From contig SKZS01000041.1 of NCBI GenBank assembly GCA_007127255.1, positions 1 to 5,837 on the forward strand: a stretch of 5,837 nt of DNA. The letters are read 5' to 3'. The DNA is from Syntrophomonadaceae bacterium (GTDB lineage: Bacteria > Bacillota > Dethiobacteria > DTU022). Within the stretch, counting starts at the first letter, position 1; every line of letters begins with the position of its first letter. Below the pieces are notes generated by a model that saw only the letters and a list, made by a program, of their open reading frames with translations, did not search any database and was not told where the DNA came from. The position numbers were made by a program, and so were the translations under genes. This document shows positions 1 through 5,213 of this stretch, one piece after another.

Positions 1-22
1 AAAGCGATATTGAACAAAACAT

Positions 23-1402
23 TTAATCATCCCCCAGTTCGGCCATAACCTGATCTTCCGGATAGAGTTTGAAGAAGATAAAACTTCCGGTACCCGCAAA
101 CCCAACAATAAGGGCACTTAACTGAACACCCAGGGGACCCGAAATATCTTTACCAAAGGCAGATAACAAATATGAGAAGACAACACCGGCCATAGCGATA
201 GTCAGTTTTAGCGGGATGGCCCTGGCCCCAAAAAACATCGCTTCACGTCGCTGGCCGGTTTTATTATAATCAACCCTGGCCAGGTCAGCAATTGTCGGGT
301 TAATCAGTATAGTTAGGACAGCAAGCGGAAATCCGGCCACAAAAAACATGGCCAGGCTAATATAAAAATATATTCCGGTTAAATTAAATGAAAGTATAAA
401 TATGGCCAGCCCGCTAAAAGACAAGCTGAGAACACCGGTAGTAATTACCCTTTTTTTACCAACTTTTTTGGCAATAATATTTACCAGGGGAAAGCATAGC
501 AATGCCCCACCGATAGTCAGCCCGGCTAAAATAATCATAAATCGCTCTTCTCTCTGGAAAAGAACCACGGCGTAATATATTAAACCCAGGGTTACCATGT
601 TCATGGCAAATTGCAAAAACATTTCCCCGCCTAAAAATATACGGAAAGGCTTAATACCAAAAGTGTGCCGAAGCGAATTCCACGTTCCGATCTGCTCAGC
701 ACTAGCAGGAAGGCAGTGAACCCTTTCTTTGAAGCCCAATGTTGCCAGGTAAAGAATGATAGCAGCAAAAACAGCAAATATAAAAACCGTGTAACGATAA
801 GCTGTGCGCAAGTCAAACCCCGCATCCTGTATGCTGCCCGCCAGCAGCGGGAAGAGTATAGTAACCAGGACCATGCCTGCCAGACCGAAAAAAGCAATCA
901 TCGTGGAAAGGTTTATACGCAGGGCATTGCTATGTCCCAACTCAGGAAGTAAAGCGAGGTATGGATTGACATAGGAAGTAAAAGCCAGGTAAAAAAGGGC
1001 CATAAAGAAACCAAGCCAGATACCATTATATAAAGATATACCCTCTAAATGGGGCGGGTGAAATATCAGCAGCGTCGCCAGGGCCAGGGGCAGGGCGCCT
1101 ATAATTAAAAAAAGTTTGCGGCGGCCTAACCTGGACCTGTTGTTATCGCTCAGGGACGCGATGACCGGATCGGCAAACCCATCAAAAATGCGGCCGACAA
1201 GTAGAGCGATGCCCAGCACTGTAATCAGCCCCAAAAAAGTGTAATTCGGTATCAGGTCGGGAATGTTATATTCTTTTGGAGGCAGGTAGTAAAAAGGCAT
1301 ATAAAGCAAAATTAACCGCTCCAACATGGTAAAAGCAGCACTTCCTGATGCATAGAGCAGCTGTCCGGACATCGGCAATAAAGCAGCTTTTTTTTTAACC
1401 AT
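23..1402 (-). CDS. GPH/MelB-type sugar:cation symporter (MFS superfamily)
   Basis: Predicted inner-membrane secondary transporter of 459 residues, a normal full length for the glycoside-pentoside-hexuronide:cation symporter family, which imports sugars or glycosides with Na+ or H+. The diagnostic region is residues 71-95: R71, D74, D78, P79, then D86, R89-S90-R91 and G93-R94-R95. This matches the MelB helix II 'RxxDxxxDP' motif, whose two aspartates bind the coupling cation, followed by the basic MFS loop. About twelve hydrophobic segments cover the rest, with a long central cytoplasmic loop near residues 225-250. The start at 1402 is preferred over an in-frame ATG at 1432, because a GGAGG (1408-1412) lies 5 nt before it while the outer ATG has no ribosome binding site. 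It follows the cold-shock gene by 116 bp with a hairpin between. The substrate cannot be read from sequence, and no sugar-catabolic gene is adjacent in the window. Confidence 0.9.
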   Translation of the reverse strand: MVKKKAALLPMSGQLLYASGSAAFTMLERLILLYMPFYYLPPKEYNIPDLIPNYTFLGLITVLGIALLVGRIFDGFADPVIASLSDNNRSRLGRRKLFLIIGALPLALATLLIFHPPHLEGISLYNGIWLGFFMALFYLAFTSYVNPYLALLPELGHSNALRINLSTMIAFFGLAGMVLVTILFPLLAGSIQDAGFDLRTAYRYTVFIFAVFAAIILYLATLGFKERVHCLPASAEQIGTWNSLRHTFGIKPFRIFLGGEMFLQFAMNMVTLGLIYYAVVLFQREERFMIILAGLTIGGALLCFPLVNIIAKKVGKKRVITTGVLSLSFSGLAIFILSFNLTGIYFYISLAMFFVAGFPLAVLTILINPTIADLARVDYNKTGQRREAMFFGARAIPLKLTIAMAGVVFSYLLSAFGKDISGPLGVQLSALIVGFAGTGSFIFFKLYPEDQVMAELGDD

Positions 1403-1450
1403 ACGCTCCTCCTCGAAGACATTTGAAACCATAACAGGCCGCTAATATAT

Positions 1451-1477
1451 AATAGCCGACAATAAATGCCGGCTATT
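1451..1477 (-). terminator. Hairpin between cold-shock gene and symporter; possible terminator
   Basis: Perfect 8-bp inverted repeat, AATAGCCG (1451-1458) and CGGCTATT (1470-1477), with an 11-nt loop. It starts about 41 nt after the cold-shock stop codon. On the minus strand the hairpin is followed by an AT-rich run (ATATATTAG) rather than a clean U-tract. It could therefore be a weak intrinsic terminator or attenuator, or an operator for the symporter gene, whose start lies about 50 nt further on. Confidence 0.45.
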
Positions 1478-1518
1478 GTGGGTAATTGTATTATTGCTCA
1501 AACAAAACAACCCAGAAA

Positions 1519-1719
1519 TTACAATTTTTCTACATTTGCTGCCTGAGGTCCACGATCTCCTTCGACAATTTCAAATTCAACATCCTGGCCTTCTTCCAAA
1601 GTTTTGAATCCGTCCTCTTGAATTGCCGAAAAGTGAACAAACACATCCCCCTCGCCCTCTTCTTGTTCAATGAAACCGTAACCTTTTTCCGGGCTAAACC
1701 ACTTAACCTTGCCTTGCAT
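1519..1719 (-). CDS. Cold-shock protein, CspA family
   Basis: A 66-residue single cold-shock domain (OB-fold), the usual size of bacterial Csp proteins. These cytoplasmic proteins bind single-stranded RNA and DNA and act as RNA chaperones. Family landmarks are all present: KVKWF at residues 4-8, RNP1 K12-G13-Y14-G15-F16-I17, RNP2 V26-F27-V28-H29-F30, and the C-terminal GPQAANV segment (57-63). The ATG at 1719 has an excellent ribosome binding site, AGGAGGG (1728-1734), 8 nt upstream. A 229-bp gap separates it from the dehydrogenase upstream. That leaves room for its own promoter and the long 5' leader typical of cold-shock genes, although I could not identify a convincing promoter. Which Csp paralog (CspB, CspC or CspD type) it is cannot be decided from sequence alone, so no symbol is given. 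Confidence 0.97.
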   Translation of the reverse strand: MQGKVKWFSPEKGYGFIEQEEGEGDVFVHFSAIQEDGFKTLEEGQDVEFEIVEGDRGPQAANVEKL

Positions 1720-1741
1720 TTTTAAAACCCTCCTATATTTA

Positions 1742-1756
1742 CCTCTTAACCAGAGG
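1742..1756 (-). promoter_or_regulatory. Small leader hairpin before the cold-shock ribosome binding site
   Basis: Inverted repeat CCTCT/AGAGG with a 5-nt loop, extendable by one G-U pair. It lies about 7 nt upstream of the cold-shock AGGAGGG site in the predicted mRNA leader. Cold-shock mRNAs often carry structured leaders that control translation with temperature, so a regulatory role is plausible. The stem is short and may be chance. The rest of the 1757-1948 gap shows nothing I can name apart from the repeat next to the dehydrogenase stop. Confidence 0.25.
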
Positions 1757-1918
1757 CTTGTACCTTTAACAAACTACCACATTTCTAATCAAAAAGCAAG
1801 ATTTATGGCAGTTTATCAGCATCTTTTGAACAGTAGTAACTTACAAGATTGACTTTTAAACCAGGCGCATTTCTGTTTGCTCAAATACATAAGACAGGTA
1901 ACTTTTTCTTAAATCTCC

Positions 1919-1934
1919 CTAAACCAGGGTTTAG
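1919..1934 (-). terminator. Short inverted repeat after dehydrogenase gene; weak terminator candidate
   Basis: CTAAAC and GTTTAG form a 6-bp perfect stem around a 4-nt loop, starting about 14 nt after the dehydrogenase stop. On the minus strand it is followed by a purine-rich stretch, not a U-tract. Termination is therefore doubtful and the position is the main argument for it. Confidence 0.25.
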
Positions 1935-1948
1935 ATCTTTTTGTCATT

Positions 1949-2824
1949 TTACTGTTCCCTGCTGTAATCGTAGAACCCTTTACCAGTTTTTTGACCCCAT
2001 TCTTTTTTAACATATTTCTCAACTATTGTTGGAGAAGGTTTATCTGCCGGATCACCCGTTTCCCTGTAACGCTCCATCATAATATGATAGGTTAGATCAA
2101 TTCCGGTAAGATCCTGCAGCTTAAAAGGCCCCAGGGGATGTCCAAGAGCATTAACTACAGCGCTGTCTATATCCTCAGCTGAAGCCACACCCTGATCTAG
2201 CAGGTAAAGGGCTTCATTATTTATAGCAGAGAGGATCCGGTTAACCAAAAACCCATATATTTCCTTTTGCAGTTCCACGGGTTCTTTGTTCAGGCGGCGG
2301 GATAGCTCCATGGCAAGTTTTGCAGTTTCTTCCGAGGTATGCGGACCTCGGACCACTTCCACACACTTCATAACCAGCGCTGGATTAAAGAAATGCATGT
2401 TGCACACTTTTTCCGGCCGACTGGTTACACCGGCAACCATGGAACTGACAATAAAGGAACTGTTAGTGGTAAGTACAGCATGAGGTGGGGAAATCTGATC
2501 TAATTCCCTGAAAATATCCCTTTTAAGTTCAAGTTTTTCCGTAGCAGCTTCTATCACAAAATCGGCATCGCCAAGCGCTTCTTTCATATTGGTTTTAAAT
2601 TCAAGGTTATCCCAGGCCTGCCTGGCTTGCTCTTCAGTTAGTTTTCCTTTGGCCACACGGCCTGGTAAATATTTTTCGGCAAATTCCCTGGCTTTCTGCA
2701 GCTGCTTTTCGTTTATATCTACACAGCCAACCTTGTATCCTCTAATTGCAGCCAGCACTGCAATCTGATGCCCCATATTCCCTGCTCCCACAACACCAAT
2801 CTTTTGAATATCATCGACTCTCAT
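1949..2824 (-). CDS. hbd: 3-hydroxybutyryl-CoA dehydrogenase (3-hydroxyacyl-CoA dehydrogenase family)
   Basis: Cytoplasmic NAD(P)-dependent enzyme interconverting acetoacetyl-CoA and 3-hydroxybutyryl-CoA, in butyrate synthesis or in beta-oxidation run in reverse. The 291 residues match the single-domain bacterial Hbd length. The N-terminal Rossmann fold has G13-A14-G15-N16-M17-G18 and D36 at the end of the second strand. Catalytic-site residues are S122 (in TNSS, 120-123), H144 (in HFFNP), E156 and N195 (in GFLVNRI); H144 and E156 form the expected dyad. The C-terminal dimerisation domain ends in the usual KTGKGFYDY. The ATG at 2824 is chosen over one at 2869, because GGAGG (2836-2840) sits 11 nt before it and the family starts close to the Rossmann strand. 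Unlike classical butyrate clusters, no crotonase, thiolase, acyl-CoA dehydrogenase or Etf gene flanks it here. Direction and chain-length preference are therefore unknown. Confidence 0.95.
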   Translation of the reverse strand: MRVDDIQKIGVVGAGNMGHQIAVLAAIRGYKVGCVDINEKQLQKAREFAEKYLPGRVAKGKLTEEQARQAWDNLEFKTNMKEALGDADFVIEAATEKLELKRDIFRELDQISPPHAVLTTNSSFIVSSMVAGVTSRPEKVCNMHFFNPALVMKCVEVVRGPHTSEETAKLAMELSRRLNKEPVELQKEIYGFLVNRILSAINNEALYLLDQGVASAEDIDSAVVNALGHPLGPFKLQDLTGIDLTYHIMMERYRETGDPADKPSPTIVEKYVKKEWGQKTGKGFYDYSREQ

Positions 2825-3100
2825 ATATAAACCCGCCTCCTGTCTTCCATTTTTAAAACTGCTTTGCACTAAAACACTACCTGTAATTTCAATTGTTACC
2901 GCACCTGCTCACCATACCGGGTGATGACTCTTATCGTCTGGTTGCTGCCACTTTACTTTTTAAATTCAAATCAAAAAGAAAACACTTTACAGCATAAAAA
3001 GAGCAGCTGAAATAATATCGGTACCATCCTGAGGCCTTTATTGAACCGGATACCTGTAGAAATAAATAGGCATATTAAATTTATTAAATTTCTCTACTTC
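2825..3100. other. 276-bp intergenic region upstream of hbd
   Basis: No coding capacity I would defend on either strand. It holds the hbd ribosome binding site (2836-2840), an imperfect palindrome TCACC/GGTGA (2909-2913 and 2920-2924), and two direct copies of the octamer CACTTTAC (2949-2956 and 2983-2990; GTAAAGTG in the transcribed sense). The hbd promoter is expected here, but I see no clear -35/-10 pair. No hairpin with a U-tract marks the end of the preceding gene at 3101. Confidence 0.4.
2949..2990 (-). repeat. Direct repeat GTAAAGTG, two copies upstream of hbd
   Basis: The octamer CACTTTAC occurs at 2949-2956 and 2983-2990, 34 bp apart start to start. A third copy in the same orientation lies at 4947-4954, upstream of the first paralog gene. 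By eye I found no copy inside a coding region. It could be a regulator binding site, but it is short and the surroundings are AT-rich, so this is tentative. Confidence 0.3.
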
Positions 3101-3496
3101 TTACTTAAATAGATTCATTACCCTCGGGATAGCAACACTCATCAACACCCCGATTGTAACTTTCGAAAGATCTACGAGAACATACTGTTGGTGCTCCTCA
3201 GTAGATTTTTCAGAACTATAGTGAATAACTACAGCAAGATGATCGTTATCAAGGTTAATCAGATAATAATCACCAATGCCCGGAAAACGCGATTCTCGCA
3301 AAGCTTCTTTTAATTTACGTGAGGTTTCGCCGAAAACTTTTAAATGTTTTGGCTTCGCGCCATACTGCTGCACGTGGAAAAAAGCGACAGATTTATCAGT
3401 CGTTGTACTCCAAATATCTGTCTCAACAAAGCCATCACCCAGATCTTCCTTCAAGCCGTCAATACACTCCTTGATTTTTTCCAAGGTAAATTGCAT
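3101..3496 (-). CDS. Roadblock/LC7-like domain protein, tail-less paralog (hypothetical)
   Basis: 131-residue soluble protein of unknown function and the most diverged member of a three-gene tandem family. It shares with its two neighbours an N-terminal helix ending GLKEDLGDGF (14-23), then DIWS (27-30), R60-K61-L62, the L66-R67-E68-S69 turn, an 'FPGIGDYYLINLDNDHL' block (71-87), and 'YVLVDLSK' followed by GVLM (105-119). Predicted order is helix, two strands, helix, three strands, helix. This is the Roadblock/LC7 order and is an inference, not a database hit. It has a longer charged loop between strands four and five (93-104) and stops right after the last helix, lacking the linker and tail of the other two. 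The ATG at 3496 has a strong GGGAGGC site (3506-3512) 9 nt upstream. No signal peptide or membrane segment is seen, so it is probably cytosolic. Confidence 0.8.
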   Translation of the reverse strand: MQFTLEKIKECIDGLKEDLGDGFVETDIWSTTTDKSVAFFHVQQYGAKPKHLKVFGETSRKLKEALRESRFPGIGDYYLINLDNDHLAVVIHYSSEKSTEEHQQYVLVDLSKVTIGVLMSVAIPRVMNLFK

Positions 3497-3631
3497 GCTC
3501 TAACTGCCTCCCTGCGTTTTTGCAAATTAATAATTATCATACAGCCCGATAATCCACGGAAAGAGGTTTAGTATAATCTTTTTGCAGGTCAACTTTACTT
3601 GAAGAAAATTGCATATAATATTTTTGTGTAG

Positions 3632-4207
3632 TTATCTTTGAAAACCGAAAAATTCTCTTAATGCTTCCCTGAAAGTAAATTTTTCATTTACTGCATCTGA
3701 TTCAGGAGAAGCTTCTGCTTCCCGAAGCTGTTTATAAAGTGCCCACCCGGTTGCTCTTATATCTCCTGCTCCAAACATTTTTTCTGCTTCTTCTCCTGTA
3801 GGGCTATCAAGCTCTGCAGAACCATCAGCCTGACTCTCTTCAGCCAGATTGCCTAATAAGTTCGGCAGGGCAACACCCATTAATACACCCATGGAGGTTT
3901 TTGTAAGATCAACCAGAATAAACAGCTGGTATTTGCCTACCATAAGAACTACGACCAAATGATCGTTATTAAGATTCACCAGGTAATAACTGCCAAGACC
4001 GGGATATGAAGATTCCTTAAGCGTTTTATAAAGCTTCCGCGTGACTTCATTAAACAGAGGAGACACTTTTGGATTATTGTTGTAACCATGATCCTTAACC
4101 AGGGGACTGCCTTCTGCATGGGACCATATTTCGGAAGCCCCAAACCCTTCCCCCAGGTCTGACTTAAGCTCTTCGAAAATCAATGCCATTTTTTCTTGAT
4201 TAATCAT
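3632..4207 (-). CDS. Roadblock/LC7-like domain protein with C-terminal tail, middle paralog (hypothetical)
   Basis: 191-residue protein of unknown function. Residues 2-124 match the neighbouring paralog at 4333-4911 at about 72% identity by hand alignment (89 of 123 positions, no gaps). Conserved blocks are INQEKM (2-7), EIWS (26-29), KDHGY (38-42), the helix with FNEVTRKL (52-59), YYLVNL (74-79), HLVVV (83-87) and 'LVDLTKTSMGVLM' (98-110). Residues 125-174 are an acidic, Ser/Glu/Ala-rich low-complexity linker. The protein ends in a basic-aromatic tail, K176-F177-T-F-R180-E181 and then F186-F187. The start at 4207 is chosen because it aligns with the paralogs' starts and has GGGAG upstream (4214-4218). 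An outer ATG at 4267 would add 20 residues with no counterpart and lacks a good binding site. No transmembrane segment is seen. The Roadblock-like fold is inferred from element order and the hydrophobic pattern. Confidence 0.8.
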   Translation of the reverse strand: MINQEKMALIFEELKSDLGEGFGASEIWSHAEGSPLVKDHGYNNNPKVSPLFNEVTRKLYKTLKESSYPGLGSYYLVNLNNDHLVVVLMVGKYQLFILVDLTKTSMGVLMGVALPNLLGNLAEESQADGSAELDSPTGEEAEKMFGAGDIRATGWALYKQLREAEASPESDAVNEKFTFREALREFFGFQR

Positions 4208-4276
4208 TGCTGTCTCCCAGTCTAAAGCGGAGAAATAATAGTTAAGCACATAATCTTTGACCAGCATAAATGCTCT

Positions 4277-4322
4277 ATTATAAACAAATCAATTCCATAT
4301 TTATTAGATTGATATTTATCAA
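4277..4322 (-). promoter_or_regulatory. Candidate promoter/operator between first and middle paralogs
   Basis: Two overlapping possibilities are visible on the minus strand. TTGATA (4317-4322), a 17-bp spacer and TATGGA (4294-4299) form a sigma-A-like pair with a weak -10. A perfect TATAAT also occurs at 4277-4282, but with no good -35 at 17 bp. The TTGATA also forms a palindrome, TTGATA-TT-TATCAA (4309-4322), which could be an operator. The region is AT-rich, so chance matches are likely. Confidence 0.25.
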
Positions 4323-4332
4323 CCAATCAGCG

Positions 4333-4911
4333 CTACTCTTTAATCTTGTCTGAATAGTACCCTCCCTCTGAAAAAGCGCTAAATATTTCTCTTAACCTAA
4401 ATTTCTTCTGCTGACTATCTTTTTTTTCTGCGCCTGCCGTACTGCCAACTTTTTCTTCCTCAGGCGGAATTTCAATCTTCTCCGGGCCTGCAACGTTCCC
4501 GGGACTTTCAACTTCTTTCGGGCGTTTGTCCACAATCTCTTCAGCAAGGATATTAAGCAAGTTCGGCAAAGCTATACTCATTAACACACCCATAGGTGTT
4601 TTTGCAAGATCAACCAAGACGAACTGCTGGTAGTCTCCTATTTTAATAACAACAACTAAGTGATTGTTGTCCAGGTTTACCATATAATATTCCCCAAGAT
4701 CGGGATATGCGGATTCCTTCAGGGTTTTATCTAACTTTCGTGTAACTTCATTAAACAAAGGAGCCACTTTTTGATTATCATTATAACCATGATCTTTGAT
4801 CAGGGGCAGACCCTGCCTGGTGCTCCAAATCTCGGTAGCAACGAAACCATCCCCCAAATCCGATTTAAGTCCTTCAAACGCCGATTTCATTTTTTCTTGA
4901 TTAATACTCAC
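4333..4911 (-). CDS. Roadblock/LC7-like domain protein with C-terminal tail, first paralog (hypothetical)
   Basis: 192-residue protein, the first transcribed of the three paralogs; function not recognised. Residues 3-124 are the shared domain: helix 4-19, strands about 23-29 and 33-39, helix 48-66 with FNEVTRKL (53-60), strands 74-80, 83-90 and 95-102, and a final helix about 107-124 beginning PMGVLM. That order matches the Roadblock/LC7 fold used by dynein light chains and bacterial MglB, the regulator of the MglA GTPase. This is an inference from pattern. Residues 125-168 form a Pro/Glu/Lys-rich linker that looks disordered. A basic-aromatic tail follows (K169-K170-F171-R172-L-R174-E175, F177), resembling the tail of the middle paralog. 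It starts with GTG at 4909-4911, with AGAAAGGG (4921-4928) 9 nt upstream. The next paralog starts 125 bp beyond its stop, so each gene has its own leader. Confidence 0.8.
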   Translation of the reverse strand: MSINQEKMKSAFEGLKSDLGDGFVATEIWSTRQGLPLIKDHGYNDNQKVAPLFNEVTRKLDKTLKESAYPDLGEYYMVNLDNNHLVVVIKIGDYQQFVLVDLAKTPMGVLMSIALPNLLNILAEEIVDKRPKEVESPGNVAGPEKIEIPPEEEKVGSTAGAEKKDSQQKKFRLREIFSAFSEGGYYSDKIKE

Positions 4912-5007
4912 TATAAATAACCCTTTCTAAAAACAATATGTTTATACACTTTACTGGTTTAGATAATAGACAGTATATATGTGAAAATTTTACTATGGCT
5001 TTTATTA

Positions 5008-5013
5008 ATTATA
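5008..5013 (-). promoter_or_regulatory. Possible -10 box for the paralog array
   Basis: A perfect TATAAT on the minus strand, about 97 nt upstream of the GTG start of the first paralog. No convincing -35 hexamer lies at 16-18 bp, where the sequence reads CTGTTTA. There is no extended TG either. If real, the leader would be roughly 90 nt long. Confidence 0.3.
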
Positions 5014-5045
5014 GGTGCTGATTTTACTTAAACAGGAACCGGAGT

Positions 5046-5083
5046 GGGTGAAGGCATGTTATAACTTTCATAGAAAATCACCC
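5046..5083. repeat. Inverted repeat GGGTGA/TCACCC
   Basis: GGGTGA (5046-5051) and TCACCC (5078-5083) can form a 6-bp GC-rich stem around a 26-nt loop. The loop contains the perfect palindrome GTTATAAC (5058-5065). It lies upstream of the possible -10 box. It is not a terminator, since neither side has a U-tract, and it matches no riboswitch consensus I know. Confidence 0.35.
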
Positions 5084-5101
5084 GGAATAAGGCCGCACCT
5101 G

Positions 5102-5153
5102 GATCAGGCTGCCAGAAAAATTTTAATGCGAGCTTTTCTGGCAACCTGTTATC
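5102..5153. repeat. Large imperfect hairpin downstream of the BCCT gene
   Basis: The core is a perfect 10-bp inverted repeat, TGCCAGAAAA (5110-5119) and TTTTCTGGCA (5134-5143), around a 14-nt loop. After one mismatch the stem extends by CAGG/CCTG (5105-5108 with 5145-5148), and after a 2-nt bulge by GAT/ATC. It starts about 60 nt past the BCCT stop codon. No U-tract follows on either strand, so it is not a textbook intrinsic terminator. It may be a transcript-end stabiliser, or a remnant or copy of a small palindromic repeat element. Confidence 0.5.
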
Positions 5154-5213
5154 ATATTGGATACAACAGTATAACAACTATCAATAAAACTAATATTGCT
5201 GACTGCCAAACTA

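Larger units (their letters stand above)
4912..5213. other. 302-bp gene-free region between BCCT gene and paralog array
   Basis: I support no gene here on either strand. A plus-strand open frame crosses it from a GTG at 5015 but lacks a ribosome binding site and runs into the transporter gene antisense. The region holds the first paralog's ribosome binding site (4921-4928), a GTAAAGTG octamer (4947-4954, given as its complement), a TATAAT (5008-5013), an inverted repeat at 5046-5083 and a larger one at 5102-5153. It plausibly contains both the end of the BCCT transcript and the promoter for the paralogs. Confidence 0.5.

Noticed and set aside
631..952. Open frames on both strands inside the symporter gene
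   Set aside because: They overlap a full-length, motif-bearing GPH transporter, and their translations show no family pattern or start signals.
1486..1725. Plus-strand open frame antisense to the cold-shock gene
   Set aside because: It is entirely the shadow of a textbook cold-shock domain, and its translation is composition-driven.
3530..3545. Fur-box-like sequence (TGATAAT-T-ATTAATT on the minus strand)
   Set aside because: It matches only about 11 of 14 consensus positions, in an AT-rich spacer, and no iron-related gene is nearby.
3276..3571. Two plus-strand open frames antisense to the tail-less paralog
   Set aside because: The minus-strand frame has a strong ribosome binding site and two neighbouring paralogs; the antisense frames have neither.
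3560..3600. TTGACC and TATACT on the minus strand upstream of the tail-less paralog, as a promoter
   Set aside because: The spacer is only 11 bp, incompatible with a normal sigma-A promoter, and no other -10 pairs with the -35.
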